A stretch of 64,000 bases of DNA. Source: Ruegeria lacuscaerulensis. GTDB lineage: Bacteria; Pseudomonadota; Alphaproteobacteria; Rhodobacterales; Rhodobacteraceae. Location of the stretch: positions 558,001 through 622,000 of the forward strand of contig NZ_WQDY01000001.1 of the NCBI RefSeq assembly GCF_013033355.1, given 5' to 3'. The first letter of the stretch is position 1. Every line of letters begins with the position of its first letter. The notes under the pieces were generated by a model. That model saw only the letters and a list, made by a program, of their open reading frames with translations, was not told where the DNA came from and searched no databases. Below are positions 16,597 through 26,397 of the stretch, one piece after another. Both the position numbers and the translations under genes were made by a program.

Positions 16597-17967
16597 ATGA
16601 CCGAGTGGCAAAAATCGAACTGGCGCAACAAGCCCCGGGTTCAGATGCCAGACTATACCGACGCGGCCGCGCTGGCCAAGGTCGAGGCCCAGCTTGCACA
16701 GTATCCCCCGCTGGTTTTTGCGGGCGAGGCGCGACGCCTAAAACAGCAACTGGGTGCCGCTGGCCGCGGCGAGGCATTCCTGCTGCAGGGCGGGGATTGT
16801 GCTGAAAGCTTTGAACAATTCAGCGCGGATGCGATCCGTGACACCTTCAAAGTAATGCTGCAGATGGCCATGGTTCTGACCTATGGCGCCAAGGTGCCAG
16901 TGGTCAAAGTGGGCCGCATGGCGGGTCAATTCGCCAAACCGCGCAGCGCGCCGACCGAGGTGATTGATGGCGTGGAGCTGCCCAGCTACCGTGGTGACAT
17001 CATCAACGAGTTGGCCTTTACGCCCGAAGCCCGTATTCCGAATCCATCCAAAATGCTGCAAGCCTACACTCAGGCGGCCGCCACGTTGAACCTGTTACGG
17101 GCATTTTCGACCGGTGGTTTCGCCGATATGAGCCGCGTCCATTCCTGGACGCTGGGCTTTACCGACGATCAGGACGTTCAGAAATACTCGGAAATCGCAG
17201 ACCGCATTCAGGATTCGATCGACTTCATGGATGCTGCCGGGATCAATGCCGATACCACGCATGAATTCTCGACTGTCGAGTTCTACACCAGCCACGAAGG
17301 GCTGCTGCTGGAATACGAAGAGGCGCTGACCCGTCTGGATTCGACATCCGGCAACTGGCTGGCCGGCTCGGGTCACATGATCTGGATCGGCGACCGTACC
17401 CGTCAGCCCGACGGTGCGCATGTGGAATTCTGCAGGGGCGTACAGAACCCGATCGGTCTGAAATGCGGTCCGACCACGACCGCCGAAGACCTCAAGGTTT
17501 TGATGGCCAAACTGAACCCCGAAAATGAAGAGGGCCGCCTGACCCTGATCGCACGCTTCGGTGCCGGTAAAGCGGGTGAGCATCTGCCGCGTCTGGTCAA
17601 AGCAGTCAAGGAAGAGGGCGCCCAGGTCACTTGGGTCTGCGACCCGATGCATGGCAACACGACCAAGTCGGCCACGGGATACAAGACCCGTCCGTTCGAT
17701 TCGGTCCTTCGTGAGGTACGCGACTTCTTTGGCGTCCATCAGGCGGAAGACACGATCCCCGGTGGCGTGCATTTCGAGATGACTGGTCTGGACGTCACCG
17801 AATGTACCGGAGGTATTCGCGCCGTTACGGAAGAGGATCTCTCGGATCGTTACCATACTGCTTGCGATCCACGCCTGAATGCGTCGCAGTCGCTTGAACT
17901 GGCATTCCTTGTCGCGGAAGAGCTTACGTCATTGCGGCGCAATCGGACCAAACGCGAAGCCGGTTAA
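16597..17967 (+). CDS. Class II 3-deoxy-D-arabino-heptulosonate 7-phosphate synthase
   Basis: A 456-residue enzyme that condenses phosphoenolpyruvate and erythrose 4-phosphate, the first step of the shikimate pathway. It is the plant-like class II type, shown by Gly-Gly-Asp-Cys-Ala-Glu near residue 65, Arg-Ala-Phe-Ser-Thr-Gly-Gly-Phe-Ala, [11 protein letters not shown] and Asp-Pro-Met-His-Gly-Asn-Thr. The frame runs 21 codons further upstream. The ATG at 16597 is chosen for its GGAG site and the family's usual start. It stands alone; a hairpin with some T residues follows. Confidence 0.93.
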   Translation: MTEWQKSNWRNKPRVQMPDYTDAAALAKVEAQLAQYPPLVFAGEARRLKQQLGAAGRGEAFLLQGGDCAESFEQFSADAIRDTFKVMLQMAMVLTYGAKVPVVKVGRMAGQFAKPRSAPTEVIDGVELPSYRGDIINELAFTPEARIPNPSKMLQAYTQAAATLNLLRAFSTGGFADMSRVHSWTLGFTDDQDVQKYSEIADRIQDSIDFMDAAGINADTTHEFSTVEFYTSHEGLLLEYEEALTRLDSTSGNWLAGSGHMIWIGDRTRQPDGAHVEFCRGVQNPIGLKCGPTTTAEDLKVLMAKLNPENEEGRLTLIARFGAGKAGEHLPRLVKAVKEEGAQVTWVCDPMHGNTTKSATGYKTRPFDSVLREVRDFFGVHQAEDTIPGGVHFEMTGLDVTECTGGIRAVTEEDLSDRYHTACDPRLNASQSLELAFLVAEELTSLRRNRTKREAG

Positions 17968-18001
17968 CGGGGCGCGGATATTCCAAACGAATGAAAGCAA
18001 G

Positions 18002-18036
18002 GCGTCAAATGACTTTTGTTGTTTGACGCATTATTT
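18002..18036 (+). terminator. Probable terminator after the DAHP synthase gene
   Basis: GCGTCAAA pairs perfectly with TTTGACGC across a 12-base loop and is followed by ATTATTT. It starts 35 bases past the stop. The T tract is modest. Confidence 0.55.
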
Positions 18037-18087
18037 GCAGAACCTTGAACCAATATCCGATCCTCGCACGCTGTTGCGTATGGACAG

Positions 18088-18113
18088 AGCGCCCTAACGC
18101 AAGGTCGGGCGCT
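18088..18113. repeat. Second hairpin before the PAS-protein gene end
   Basis: AGCGCCC pairs with GGGCGCT across 12 bases, between two convergent genes. It lacks a T tract on the plus strand and may serve the leftward gene. Confidence 0.35.
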
Positions 18114-18184
18114 ACTGGAAAACCGGTCAGATCCTCCAACTTCCTTTTTCCGAAGGCGCCAACTCGGACCAGACGCCAACTCCG

Positions 18185-18805
18185 TTAGTCGTCACGCGAA
18201 ACGACCAATCGTAAATGCGAACCGGGACGGCTGAATTCTGCGGTGTCTTCCGCAAAACCTGCCGGTTCCGGCGCTGGACGCTTGCTGGGGGCCTGAAATT
18301 CGGACACAGGGCGGAGCTTGCGATCGCGCACGCCAAACCGACGTGGTGTGGGGCCTGTTGGGCCGTCGCTGACCATAACGCCTAACACCCGGCTGATGTC
18401 GCCGAGATCGCTTTTCAGCGGCAAGAGTATCATCCGCGCCTCCAGCCGAAGACGACCCAGCGCTCCGGTCGACATCAGACCCAGCTCGGCAATCGCGGGG
18501 CCGCCAAAGACCTGTTCCAGTGTATCGGTGACCTGTTCACGCGCTTCTGCTTCGAAGAACGCGGTCAGAGGCATTCCACGCACCTCCATACCCGCAAGTT
18601 TGTTCAGATGACTGCCCGCCAGTCGGAAACGTGCCAAGCCGGGCGCGATGCGTTCAAGGACAAAGGTATATTCCAGTATGCTCTCAAGCCCGCGCGGGTC
18701 GATTTGCGCGCGCATAGGAACACTGTCGCCGGTCAGCAGCGCTGTCCAATATGCCTCGGCCTGCCGGATGGGCGATAGGCTGCGCCCACTGTCGAATCGA
18801 TCCAT
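18185..18805 (-). CDS. PAS-domain protein (PAS_5 family)
   Basis: A 206-residue soluble protein. Residues about 10-145 resemble the PAS_5 family of alphaproteobacteria: an N-terminal Tyr-Trp-Thr-Ala-Leu, an Arg-Gly-Leu-Glu-Ser-Ile-Leu-Glu segment, and Arg-Phe-Arg-Leu-Ala-Gly-Ser-His-Leu-Asn near residue 60. The C-terminal 60 residues are basic and Pro-rich, probably disordered. There is no kinase, cyclase or DNA-binding domain, so it may act by protein contact. Caulobacter and rhizobial relatives include cell-cycle-linked proteins, but a role here is not shown. A CtrA-like site lies 180 bases upstream. Confidence 0.75.
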   Translation of the reverse strand: MDRFDSGRSLSPIRQAEAYWTALLTGDSVPMRAQIDPRGLESILEYTFVLERIAPGLARFRLAGSHLNKLAGMEVRGMPLTAFFEAEAREQVTDTLEQVFGGPAIAELGLMSTGALGRLRLEARMILLPLKSDLGDISRVLGVMVSDGPTGPTPRRFGVRDRKLRPVSEFQAPSKRPAPEPAGFAEDTAEFSRPGSHLRLVVSRDD

Positions 18806-18983
18806 AGCGACGATCTTTCCAAAACTTGACCCGGATCCGTTCCCGAAAAAGGTTTTTATTTCATCACCCTAGCATCAATCGACCACGATTTTCATAAAAT
18901 GCCAGATACCGGGGGCATCACTGACTGACCAGTCCTGACGGTGATCAAATTGACACGGGTTGAGTCAATTTTGGACTAATTCT

Positions 18984-18999
18984 TTAATGAATGGTTAAC
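18984..18999. promoter_or_regulatory. Candidate CtrA binding site
   Basis: The spacer between the divergent PAS gene and yicC contains TTAA, seven bases, then TTAAC. This is an exact match to the full CtrA consensus TTAA-N7-TTAAC. It is 180 bases from the PAS-protein start and 104 bases before yicC. The same window encodes ChpT, which feeds phosphate to CtrA. Confidence 0.5.
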
Positions 19000-19102
19000 T
19001 TGTCGGCTTTGCCGTCAAACTCAGCAAACTCTTGCTCTGAAGCGGCCAATGCCATTAGGTGCGCCAGGCAGGCAAACGCAGGCGTAGACAGAAGGAACCG
19101 GC

Positions 19103-19993
19103 ATGATCAGATCCATGACCGCATTTGCATCGGGTAAAGGCGCGTTGGGCCCGCATAGCTGGACGTGGGAACTGCGCAGCGTCAACGGCAAGGGTCTTGA
19201 TCTGCGATTGCGGATGCCGGACTGGCTAAGCGGACTTGAAGCCGCCTTACGGGCAGAGCTGTCAAAATCGTTGAGCCGGGGAAACGTAACCCTTTCTCTG
19301 CGGCTGTCTAAAGACGAAACCGCACCTGATCTGATGCTGAACGAAACCGCAATGTCTGCGGTGCTGGATGCTTTGGTGCGAACTCAGCAATTGGCGTCGG
19401 CACGTGATGTGACACTTGCCCCATCTTCAGCGGCCGAGTTGCTATCGCTCAAAGGTATGTTGGATGCAGGCAGTGATATTGACGACCCCGCGCCTCTGGT
19501 CGCACACTTGGTGGTCGAGTTTAAGGACGTCCTGAGCGATTTCATCCAAATGCGGGAAAGCGAAGGTCAGGCATTGTTTCGGGTCTTGGGTGGACAGCTG
19601 GACCAAGTTGCCAGTTTGACCGACCAGGCCGCAGATCTTGCTGAGCAGCGCAAAGACAAAATGGCAGAGGCCCTGCGCGAAAACCTGTCGCGGGTTTTGG
19701 ACAACGCGCAGGGGGTCGAACCCGACCGGGTCGCGCAAGAACTGGCGTTACTCGCTGTCAAAGCCGACATCACCGAAGAGGTCGACCGCCTAAAGGCCCA
19801 TGTAAGTGCAGCTCGGGACCTATTGGCGCAGGACGTGGCAGTCGGGCGCAAGCTGGATTTCCTGATGCAAGAGTTCAACCGCGAGGCCAATACATTGTGT
19901 TCTAAGGCGCAAAGCGCTGATCTGACGTCGGTGGGGCTTGAGTTGAAGGCCGTAATAGATCAGATGCGCGAGCAAGTGCAGAACGTGGAATAA
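19103..19993 (+). CDS. YicC-family endoribonuclease
   Basis: A 296-residue protein of the YicC family. The conserved start Met-Ile-Arg-Ser-Met-Thr-Ala-Phe-Ala and Trp-Glu-Leu-Arg-Ser-Val-Asn are present. The C-terminal DUF1732 region contains Thr-Glu-Glu-Val-Asp-Arg-Leu-Lys-Ala-His and Phe-Leu-Met-Gln-Glu-Phe-Asn-Arg-Glu. E. coli YicC is reported to act in RNA decay. It is 15 bases upstream of gmk, an order conserved in many bacteria. Confidence 0.9.
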   Translation: MIRSMTAFASGKGALGPHSWTWELRSVNGKGLDLRLRMPDWLSGLEAALRAELSKSLSRGNVTLSLRLSKDETAPDLMLNETAMSAVLDALVRTQQLASARDVTLAPSSAAELLSLKGMLDAGSDIDDPAPLVAHLVVEFKDVLSDFIQMRESEGQALFRVLGGQLDQVASLTDQAADLAEQRKDKMAEALRENLSRVLDNAQGVEPDRVAQELALLAVKADITEEVDRLKAHVSAARDLLAQDVAVGRKLDFLMQEFNREANTLCSKAQSADLTSVGLELKAVIDQMREQVQNVE

Positions 19994-20008
19994 CGACAGG
20001 AGCCCCAA

Positions 20009-20650
20009 ATGGCGGATCGACGCGGCCTTCTCATCATTCTGTCCTCGCCTTCAGGGGCAGGGAAATCGACGCTGGCCAAAAGGTTGATGCAATGGGATTC
20101 GGATCTGAAATTCTCGGTATCGGCCACCACTCGCGCACCACGACCGGGCGAGGAACACGGCCGCGAGTATTATTTCCTTTCGGAGGATGCGTTCAAACAG
20201 CAGGTTGCCGACGGACAAATGCTGGAACACGCGCATGTCTTTGGTAATTTCTATGGCTCACCCGCCGGTCCGGTGCGTGAGTCGATCGAATCCGGCAAGG
20301 ATGTTCTCTTCGACGTAGACTGGCAGGGCGAAGTACAGATCCGAAACTCGGATTTGGGCAAGCACGCGCTTTCAATATTCATTCTTCCGCCCTCGATCCC
20401 GGAACTGCGCCGCCGACTTGAGACGCGCGGGCAGGACAGCGACGACGTGATTTCAAAACGGATGTTGAAAAGCTGGGACGAGATCAGCCACTGGGGCTAT
20501 TACGACTACGTATTGGTAAATGATGATTTAGACTCAACTGAGGAAAAGCTGAAAACCATCGTCAGCGCCGAGCGGATGCGCCGCATCCAGCAACCCAACC
20601 TTCAGAACCACGTTCGCAACCTGCAAAATGAATTTGAGGAACAATCATGA
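20009..20650 (+). CDS. gmk: Guanylate kinase
   Basis: A 213-residue cytoplasmic enzyme that phosphorylates GMP to GDP with ATP. The P loop is Ser-Pro-Ser-Gly-Ala-Gly-Lys-Ser-Thr near residue 14. The GMP-binding region follows with [11 protein letters not shown] and Phe-Gly-Asn-Phe-Tyr-Gly-Ser. The length is typical. It overlaps the next gene by four bases, making a yicC-gmk-carbonic anhydrase unit. Confidence 0.95.
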   Translation: MADRRGLLIILSSPSGAGKSTLAKRLMQWDSDLKFSVSATTRAPRPGEEHGREYYFLSEDAFKQQVADGQMLEHAHVFGNFYGSPAGPVRESIESGKDVLFDVDWQGEVQIRNSDLGKHALSIFILPPSIPELRRRLETRGQDSDDVISKRMLKSWDEISHWGYYDYVLVNDDLDSTEEKLKTIVSAERMRRIQQPNLQNHVRNLQNEFEEQS

Positions 20651-21168
20651 CCATCTACGCCTTGGGGGATCACGCACCGCAGCTTCATCAGGATACGTGG
20701 GTCGCACCTGACGCAAATCTGATCGGGAAAGTGGTGTTGGAAGAGGGTGCCTCGGTTTGGTTTTGCAGCACACTGCGTGCCGATCACGAGGAAATCCGTG
20801 TAGGCGAGGGCAGTAACGTTCAGGAAAACTGCGTCATGCATGTCGACCCGGGTTTTCCGCTGACCATTGGCAAGAACTGTACGATTGGTCACAAGGTCAT
20901 GCTGCACGGCTGTTCGATTGGCGAAAACTCCTTGATCGGAATGGGAGCCATTATTTTGAACGGGGCCAAAATCGGCAAGAACTGCCTGATCGGAGCCGGA
21001 GCCCTGATCACTGAAGGTAAGGAAATCCCCGACAACTCGTTAGTCATGGGATCGCCGGGTAAGGTCATTCGTCAGTTGGATGACGCGGCCGCGCAGAAAC
21101 TGACGCTCAGTGCGTTGCACTACCAAAGCAATATGCGCAAATTCCGGGACACCATGAAACCGGCCTGA
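20647..21168 (+). CDS. Gamma-class carbonic anhydrase family protein
   Basis: A 173-residue left-handed beta-helix protein of the YrdA/CaiE/gamma carbonic anhydrase group. Zinc-binding histidines are in Val-Met-His-Val-Asp and in [10 protein letters not shown]. Hexapeptide repeats run from about residue 20 to 140, followed by a C-terminal helix. Many family members have weak or unproven CO2 hydration activity, so the catalytic role is not certain. The start overlaps the gmk stop (ATGA). Confidence 0.88.
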   Translation: MTIYALGDHAPQLHQDTWVAPDANLIGKVVLEEGASVWFCSTLRADHEEIRVGEGSNVQENCVMHVDPGFPLTIGKNCTIGHKVMLHGCSIGENSLIGMGAIILNGAKIGKNCLIGAGALITEGKEIPDNSLVMGSPGKVIRQLDDAAAQKLTLSALHYQSNMRKFRDTMKPA

Positions 21169-21190
21169 TTGCCTGCAAGAGTTGACGTCC

Positions 21191-22237
21191 ATGTCCGAAA
21201 ACCTTCTTGCCGAATTCGTATCGGCCATTCCCATGCCTGCTTTGCTGGTCGATCAGACCGAGCGGATCATTGCTGCGAACACGGACGCCACGACGATGTT
21301 GGGCAAAAACATCGAGACCCGCCACTTCGCGACGATCCTGCGGCAACCGCAGGTTATCGACGCCATGGAACAGAGCTTGCGTTCGAAAGGCACCACCAGA
21401 ACCCGACATCTGGCAAATGACGGGGCGCAGGATACAACCTTCGAAGTTGAATGCCGGTATATGAATGGGGTGGGGGCCGTCTCGGCCGGGGCGGTTCTGG
21501 CGACGTTTCAAGACGTGACACATCTGGAACAGGCCAGCCAGATGCGACGAGACTTTGTCGCCAATGTCAGCCACGAGCTGCGCACGCCGCTAACGGCTTT
21601 GATGGGGTTCATCGAAACGCTACGCGGACCCGCACGCGATGATGTCGCCGCCCGGGACAGGTTTCTGCAGATCATGACCGACGAGGCCAGCCGTATGAAC
21701 CGTCTGGTCGACGACTTACTTTCACTGAACCGCGTGGAAAGTGAAGAACGGGTGCGCCCGAAAGAGCAGTTGGAACTGATCGGGCTGTTGCAATCCATTA
21801 TCAATTCCTTGCGCCCCCTAGCAGAGGACGCGGGCGTCGAGCTGGTTCTCAGCGAAACGCACGGGCCTGTGTCGATAGTTGGTGACAGCGATCAATTACG
21901 GCAGGTTTTTACCAACCTGATTGAAAACGGAATAAAGTATGGCGGCAGTGGTGGGCGTGTAGACGTTCATGCAACGGCCTCGGACCGGGATACGGCGATG
22001 CGGGGACCCGCAGTGCGGGTTCAGGTGATAGACAAAGGGCCGGGCATTGATCCCGTTCACCTGCCGCGCCTGACAGAACGATTCTATCGCGCGGACAGTC
22101 ACAGGTCGCGGCAACTTGGTGGAACAGGGCTGGGGCTGGCAATTGTGAAACACATCGTGAATCGCCACCGCGGGCGGCTTAGGGTCGAAAGCGACTTGGG
22201 TAAAGGCTCTGTTTTTACTGTCATTCTGCCCCGATGA
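21191..22237 (+). CDS. phoR: Phosphate regulon sensor histidine kinase
   Basis: A 348-residue kinase. It has a PAS-like N-terminal domain (about 1-110), HisKA with the H box Val-Ser-His128-Glu-Leu-Arg-Thr-Pro-Leu, and a HATPase domain with Asn-Leu-Ile-Glu-Asn-Gly-Ile-Lys-Tyr and Gly-Thr-Gly-Leu-Gly-Leu-Ala-Ile. There is no clear membrane segment, so it may depend on the Pst proteins and PhoU for its signal. A TTG at 21182 is open in frame, but the ATG at 21191 is preferred. Assigned as PhoR because the pst operon and phoB follow. Confidence 0.88.
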   Translation: MSENLLAEFVSAIPMPALLVDQTERIIAANTDATTMLGKNIETRHFATILRQPQVIDAMEQSLRSKGTTRTRHLANDGAQDTTFEVECRYMNGVGAVSAGAVLATFQDVTHLEQASQMRRDFVANVSHELRTPLTALMGFIETLRGPARDDVAARDRFLQIMTDEASRMNRLVDDLLSLNRVESEERVRPKEQLELIGLLQSIINSLRPLAEDAGVELVLSETHGPVSIVGDSDQLRQVFTNLIENGIKYGGSGGRVDVHATASDRDTAMRGPAVRVQVIDKGPGIDPVHLPRLTERFYRADSHRSRQLGGTGLGLAIVKHIVNRHRGRLRVESDLGKGSVFTVILPR

Positions 22238-22322
22238 CATCAAGTTCATGATACCCCTGAAAGTCTGACCAGGTTGTCTGCTTTCTTTACATTTACGCAG
22301 GGTCACGTTGAAACAAATTCAG

Positions 22323-22355
22323 TTGTCATAAAACCGTTACAAACTTGTCACAAAA
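22323..22355 (+). promoter_or_regulatory. Pho box, three repeats
   Basis: Three adjoining 11-base units resemble the PhoB site: TTGTCATAAAA, CCGTTACAAAC and TTGTCACAAAA. The block lies 80 bases before the pstS start, inside the phoR-pstS spacer. PhoB, encoded at the end of the same cluster, should bind it when phosphate is scarce. Confidence 0.8.
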
Positions 22356-22434
22356 GGCTTACGCGCGGCTTCTAGGGGTTCGCCCAAGATCATCATGGGG
22401 GTGATCATTTGTTATCTTTCTCAAGGAGACTGAG

Positions 22435-23475
22435 ATGTCCTTTGTAAAACTGTCGGCTTCTGCTCTGGCGATTGCTGCCGTTTCGGCCACTACTGCTGCT
22501 GCACGTGATCAAGTTCAGGTTGCCGGTTCCTCGACCGTTCTGCCTTACGCCTCGATCGTTGCCGAAGCCTTCGGTGAAAACTTTGACTTCCCGACACCGG
22601 TTGTTGAATCGGGCGGTTCCTCGGCTGGCCTCAAGCGCTTCTGCGAAGGTGTTGGCGAAAACACCATCGACGTGGCCAACGCATCGCGCGCCATCCGCGA
22701 AAAAGAGATCAAAGCCTGCGCCGAAAACGGCGTGACCGACATCATCGAAGTTCAGATCGGTTATGACGGCATCGTTTTCGCATCCGACATCAACGGCAAC
22801 TCTTTCGAGTTCACGCCGGAAGACTGGTACAAAGCACTGGCCGCGAAAATCGTCGTAGACGGTGAAGTTGTCGACAACCCCAACAAGACCTGGGCCGACG
22901 TAAACCCGGACTTCCCGGCGCAGCCGATCGCAACCTTCATCCCCGGCACCAAGCACGGCACCCGTGAAGTGTTCGAAGACAAGGTCATCCTGGCAGGTTG
23001 TGAGCACCTGGGCGATTTCGAAGTGTTCAAGGCAGCAGCCGGCGACGACAAGAAAGCAGCCGAAAAACAGTGCATCGCGATCCGCACCGACGGCGTGTCG
23101 GTCGACATTGACGGCGACTACACTGAAACTCTGGCACGTATCGACAGCAACAAAGACGGCATCGGCGTCTTTGGTCTGGCGTTCTACGAGAACAATACCG
23201 ACAAGCTTCAGGTTGCGACCATGTCCGGCATCGTGCCTTCGACCGAGTCGATCGCAACCGGCGAATACCCTGTGTCGCGTCCGCTGTTCTTCTACGTCAA
23301 GAAAGCCCATATCGGCGTGATCCCTGGCCTGAAAGAGTATGCTGAGTTCTTCGTCGCAGACGAGATCGCTGGCCCCGACGGCCCGCTGGCCGAATACGGT
23401 CTGGTTTCGGATCCCGAGCTGGTAAAAGTTCAGGAAGCTGTTGCGAACGAAACAGTTCTGGGCGGCGGCTCCTAA
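22435..23475 (+). CDS. pstS: Phosphate ABC transporter substrate-binding protein
   Basis: A 346-residue periplasmic phosphate-binding protein. A signal peptide ends near Ala-Ala-Ala-Arg at residue 23. The mature part has Gly-Ser-Ser-Thr-Val and the Glu-Ser-Gly-Gly-Ser-Ser-Ala-Gly phosphate-contact region typical of the PstS2-like group. The ribosome site is AAGGAG. A Pho box precedes the gene and a strong terminator follows, so most transcripts probably stop here and the membrane genes receive read-through. Confidence 0.92.
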   Translation: MSFVKLSASALAIAAVSATTAAARDQVQVAGSSTVLPYASIVAEAFGENFDFPTPVVESGGSSAGLKRFCEGVGENTIDVANASRAIREKEIKACAENGVTDIIEVQIGYDGIVFASDINGNSFEFTPEDWYKALAAKIVVDGEVVDNPNKTWADVNPDFPAQPIATFIPGTKHGTREVFEDKVILAGCEHLGDFEVFKAAAGDDKKAAEKQCIAIRTDGVSVDIDGDYTETLARIDSNKDGIGVFGLAFYENNTDKLQVATMSGIVPSTESIATGEYPVSRPLFFYVKKAHIGVIPGLKEYAEFFVADEIAGPDGPLAEYGLVSDPELVKVQEAVANETVLGGGS

Positions 23476-23489
23476 GCCTTTAACACTGT

Positions 23490-23524
23490 AGAACCGGGGC
23501 GTTTCGCGCGCCCCGGTTCTTTTT
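23490..23524 (+). terminator. Terminator between pstS and pstC
   Basis: A perfect 12-base stem, AGAACCGGGGCG with CGCCCCGGTTCT, with a 7-base loop and a run of T residues at 23520-23524. It likely sets a high ratio of binding protein to permease. Confidence 0.85.
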
Positions 23525-23556
23525 GACTCCACCACTGCCATCCCCACGGAGTTCCC

Positions 23557-25029
23557 ATGGCATTATCCTGGCTGTTGATCATCCTGCTTGCACTGGCAGT
23601 GATCGGATTTTTCACGGGCCGGTCCCGTGCTTTGGCTAGTGCCGGAGGGGATGCGCGTGATCTGCACTCACTGCCGTCCTACTATGGCTACAATGTCGCG
23701 CTGACGGCGCTGGTCCCTGCCATCGGGGTACTGATTGTCTGGTTGCTGGCGCAACCTGTTTTCGTGAACAGCACCGTGACGGGCATGATCCCCGATAGCG
23801 CGATACCCGAAGGGTCCGACCGGGGCCTGATCATGAGCGAAGTCCGCCGGGTGGCGGATGGTCTTGAGGGCGCGGTGGCCGCCGGCGCCTTAACGCAGGC
23901 GCAGGCTCAAGACGCAAATGCTGACATCGCGCAGCTGACCCAGACGCTGAAAGACGCAGGGCAGGTGCTGACGCAGGATATCACGCAACCCATTCTGGTT
24001 GCTGCACAAACCTATCGCAGCATGACCGGAACCGGTTCGGTGGCAATGCAGGTGATCGTGCTCGCGGTCGCACTGTTGGGCGCGGCCTTTGCCTATATCC
24101 GTACCCACAAGGAATTCCGCGCGCGTAACGTGGTAGAACAGGGTGTTCTGGCGCTGCTGCTGTTGGCTGCATCCATCGCGATCCTGACGACCGTGGGCAT
24201 CGTTCTGTCGATGCTGTTCGAGACGATGAACTTCTTCCAGCTGCATTCGTGGAAGGATTTCTTCTTCGGCAGTACCTGGGCCCCGAACTTCCGAGGGGGC
24301 TCGGAACTATCAATCCTACCGCTGTTGTGGGGCACGCTTTACATCTCATTGATTGCGCTTCTGGTGGCTGTGCCAATCGGCCTGTTCGCAGCGATCTACC
24401 TGTCCGAATACGCATCGGGCGCAACCCGCTCGATTGCCAAACCGTTACTGGAGATCCTCGCCGGTATTCCAACCATCGTTTACGGTCTGTTTGCCCTGCT
24501 GACGGTTGGCCCCGCGTTAGTGTCAATGTTCGGCGAAGGCGGTGCATTCGGAGTAGGCTGGATGGCCAGTTCCAACGCGGTTCTGACGGCGGGTCTGGTG
24601 ATGGGCATCATGCTGATCCCGTTCGTGTCATCGCTGTCCGATGACATTATCAACGCTGTACCCCAGTCGATGCGCGACGGTTCGTTAGGCCTTGGCGCGA
24701 CGCATTCCGAAACCGTCCGTCAGGTGGTTCTGCCGGCCGCACTGCCGGGGATCGTGGGTGCGATCCTGCTGGCCGCCAGCCGCGCTATCGGTGAGACGAT
24801 GATCGTTGTGATGGCCGCCGGTGCAATCGCCAAATTCTCGGGCAACCCGTTCGAGGCGATGACCACGATCACAACCCGGATCGTCAGCCAGCTGACCGGC
24901 GATACCGACTTTGCCAGCCCCGAAACGTTGGTGGCGTTCGCGCTGGGTCTGACCTTGTTCATCATCACGCTGGGGCTGAACATCTTCGCCCTTTACATCG
25001 TGCGCAAATACCGGGAGCAGTACGAATGA
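23557..25029 (+). CDS. pstC: Phosphate ABC transporter permease PstC, long form
   Basis: A 490-residue inner-membrane permease. An N-terminal membrane segment (1-20) and a second near residue 50 bracket a long loop predicted to be exported (about 75-150, rich in Ala/Gln/Asp). A canonical PstC core follows (about 240-490) with the Glu-Thr-Met-Ile-Val-Val-Met-Ala-Ala-Gly loop. The extra N-terminal region is usual in alphaproteobacteria and absent from E. coli PstC. It overlaps pstA by four bases. Confidence 0.92.
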   Translation: MALSWLLIILLALAVIGFFTGRSRALASAGGDARDLHSLPSYYGYNVALTALVPAIGVLIVWLLAQPVFVNSTVTGMIPDSAIPEGSDRGLIMSEVRRVADGLEGAVAAGALTQAQAQDANADIAQLTQTLKDAGQVLTQDITQPILVAAQTYRSMTGTGSVAMQVIVLAVALLGAAFAYIRTHKEFRARNVVEQGVLALLLLAASIAILTTVGIVLSMLFETMNFFQLHSWKDFFFGSTWAPNFRGGSELSILPLLWGTLYISLIALLVAVPIGLFAAIYLSEYASGATRSIAKPLLEILAGIPTIVYGLFALLTVGPALVSMFGEGGAFGVGWMASSNAVLTAGLVMGIMLIPFVSSLSDDIINAVPQSMRDGSLGLGATHSETVRQVVLPAALPGIVGAILLAASRAIGETMIVVMAAGAIAKFSGNPFEAMTTITTRIVSQLTGDTDFASPETLVAFALGLTLFIITLGLNIFALYIVRKYREQYE

Positions 25030-26387
25030 CCGATATTTCCCAAACCCTCGGCTCAGCACCTGCGGCACCTTCCAAACATGGATCGCTGTTCGAAAAGGAT
25101 GCCCGTACCAAAAAACGCAATGCGGCTGAATCCCGGTTTAAGATGTATGGGATTGCTGCCATCGGTATCGGCCTGCTGATGCTGATCGTGCTGGTTACAA
25201 ACATTGTGACCGCGGGCACCGGAGCGTTCCAGCAGTCTTTCCTTGAGCTGAATGTCGAGCTGAAAGAAGACAAGCTGGACAAGAAGGGCAACCGCAATAT
25301 CGAGGATATCAAGAAGGTCTCGACCTTTGGTTACGCGCCGCTGATCGCGGCTGCTGTGGAAGCTGAGGTGCAAAACCTGGGCATCCAGACCGACCTGACC
25401 CCCAAAGAAATGGGCGGCATCCTGTCCAAAGCAGCGCAGGCCGAGCTGCGGAACTATGTGATCGCCAACCCCGATGAAATCGGCAAAACCGTCAGCTTCC
25501 GCTTTCTGGTCAACAGCCGCGTCGATGGCTACATGAAGGGCCGTGTGACCCGCGGGTCCATCGCCAATGACAAGAGTATCACGGTGGCCCAGCTGGATTT
25601 CGTCGATCAACTGCGGGACGCGGGTGTTTTGTACAAAGCGTTCAATCCAGATTTCATCTTCGGCTCTGATGCCTCTGACCAACGGCCCGAGGCCGCGGGG
25701 ATCGGTGTGTCGATGCTGGGATCGCTGTTCATGATGTTCGTCGTGTTGGCGCTGGCTTTGCCGATTGGGGTGGCCGCCTCGATCTATCTTGAGGAGTTTG
25801 CGCCGCAGAACCGGCTGACAGATATCATCGAGGTAAACATCTCGAACCTGGCCGCTGTACCTTCGATCGTGTTCGGTATTCTGGGTCTTGCTGTCTTCAT
25901 CAACTACATGCACCTGCCGACCTCGGCGCCGCTGGTTGGCGGTTTGGTGCTGACTTTGATGACTCTGCCGACGATCATCATCTCGACCCGAGCGTCGCTC
26001 AAGGCGGTTCCGCCGTCTATCCGGGATGCAGCGCTTGGGGTAGGGGCCTCGAAAATGCAGGCGGTGTTCCACCATGTTCTGCCACTGGCCGCGCCCGGTA
26101 TCCTGACCGGGACCATTATCGGTCTGGCGCAGGCGCTTGGCGAAACCGCGCCGCTGCTGCTGATCGGGATGGTGGGCTTTATCGCCTCGAACCCGCCCGA
26201 CGGGCTGGTGGCGGGCTTCCTGTCTCCGAACTCGGCCATGCCTGCACAAATCTACGAATGGTCCAAACGCGCCGACCCGGCCTTTTACGAACGCGCGTGG
26301 GGGGGCATCATCATTCTGTTGATCTTCCTTGTGACAATGAACACCATCGCGGTCATCCTGCGCCGCCGCTTTGAACGCCGCTGGTAA
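25026..26387 (+). CDS. pstA: Phosphate ABC transporter permease PstA with DUF3333 domain
   Basis: A 453-residue permease. Residues about 25-210 are a membrane-anchored DUF3333-type extension, and residues about 235-450 are the PstA transmembrane core with [10 protein letters not shown]. The partner PstC is encoded just upstream with an ATGA overlap, and pstB follows by 10 bases. A long frame is open antisense to this gene but shows no protein-like features. Confidence 0.92.
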   Translation: MTDISQTLGSAPAAPSKHGSLFEKDARTKKRNAAESRFKMYGIAAIGIGLLMLIVLVTNIVTAGTGAFQQSFLELNVELKEDKLDKKGNRNIEDIKKVSTFGYAPLIAAAVEAEVQNLGIQTDLTPKEMGGILSKAAQAELRNYVIANPDEIGKTVSFRFLVNSRVDGYMKGRVTRGSIANDKSITVAQLDFVDQLRDAGVLYKAFNPDFIFGSDASDQRPEAAGIGVSMLGSLFMMFVVLALALPIGVAASIYLEEFAPQNRLTDIIEVNISNLAAVPSIVFGILGLAVFINYMHLPTSAPLVGGLVLTLMTLPTIIISTRASLKAVPPSIRDAALGVGASKMQAVFHHVLPLAAPGILTGTIIGLAQALGETAPLLLIGMVGFIASNPPDGLVAGFLSPNSAMPAQIYEWSKRADPAFYERAWGGIIILLIFLVTMNTIAVILRRRFERRW

Positions 26388-26397
26388 GGGGCTTATT

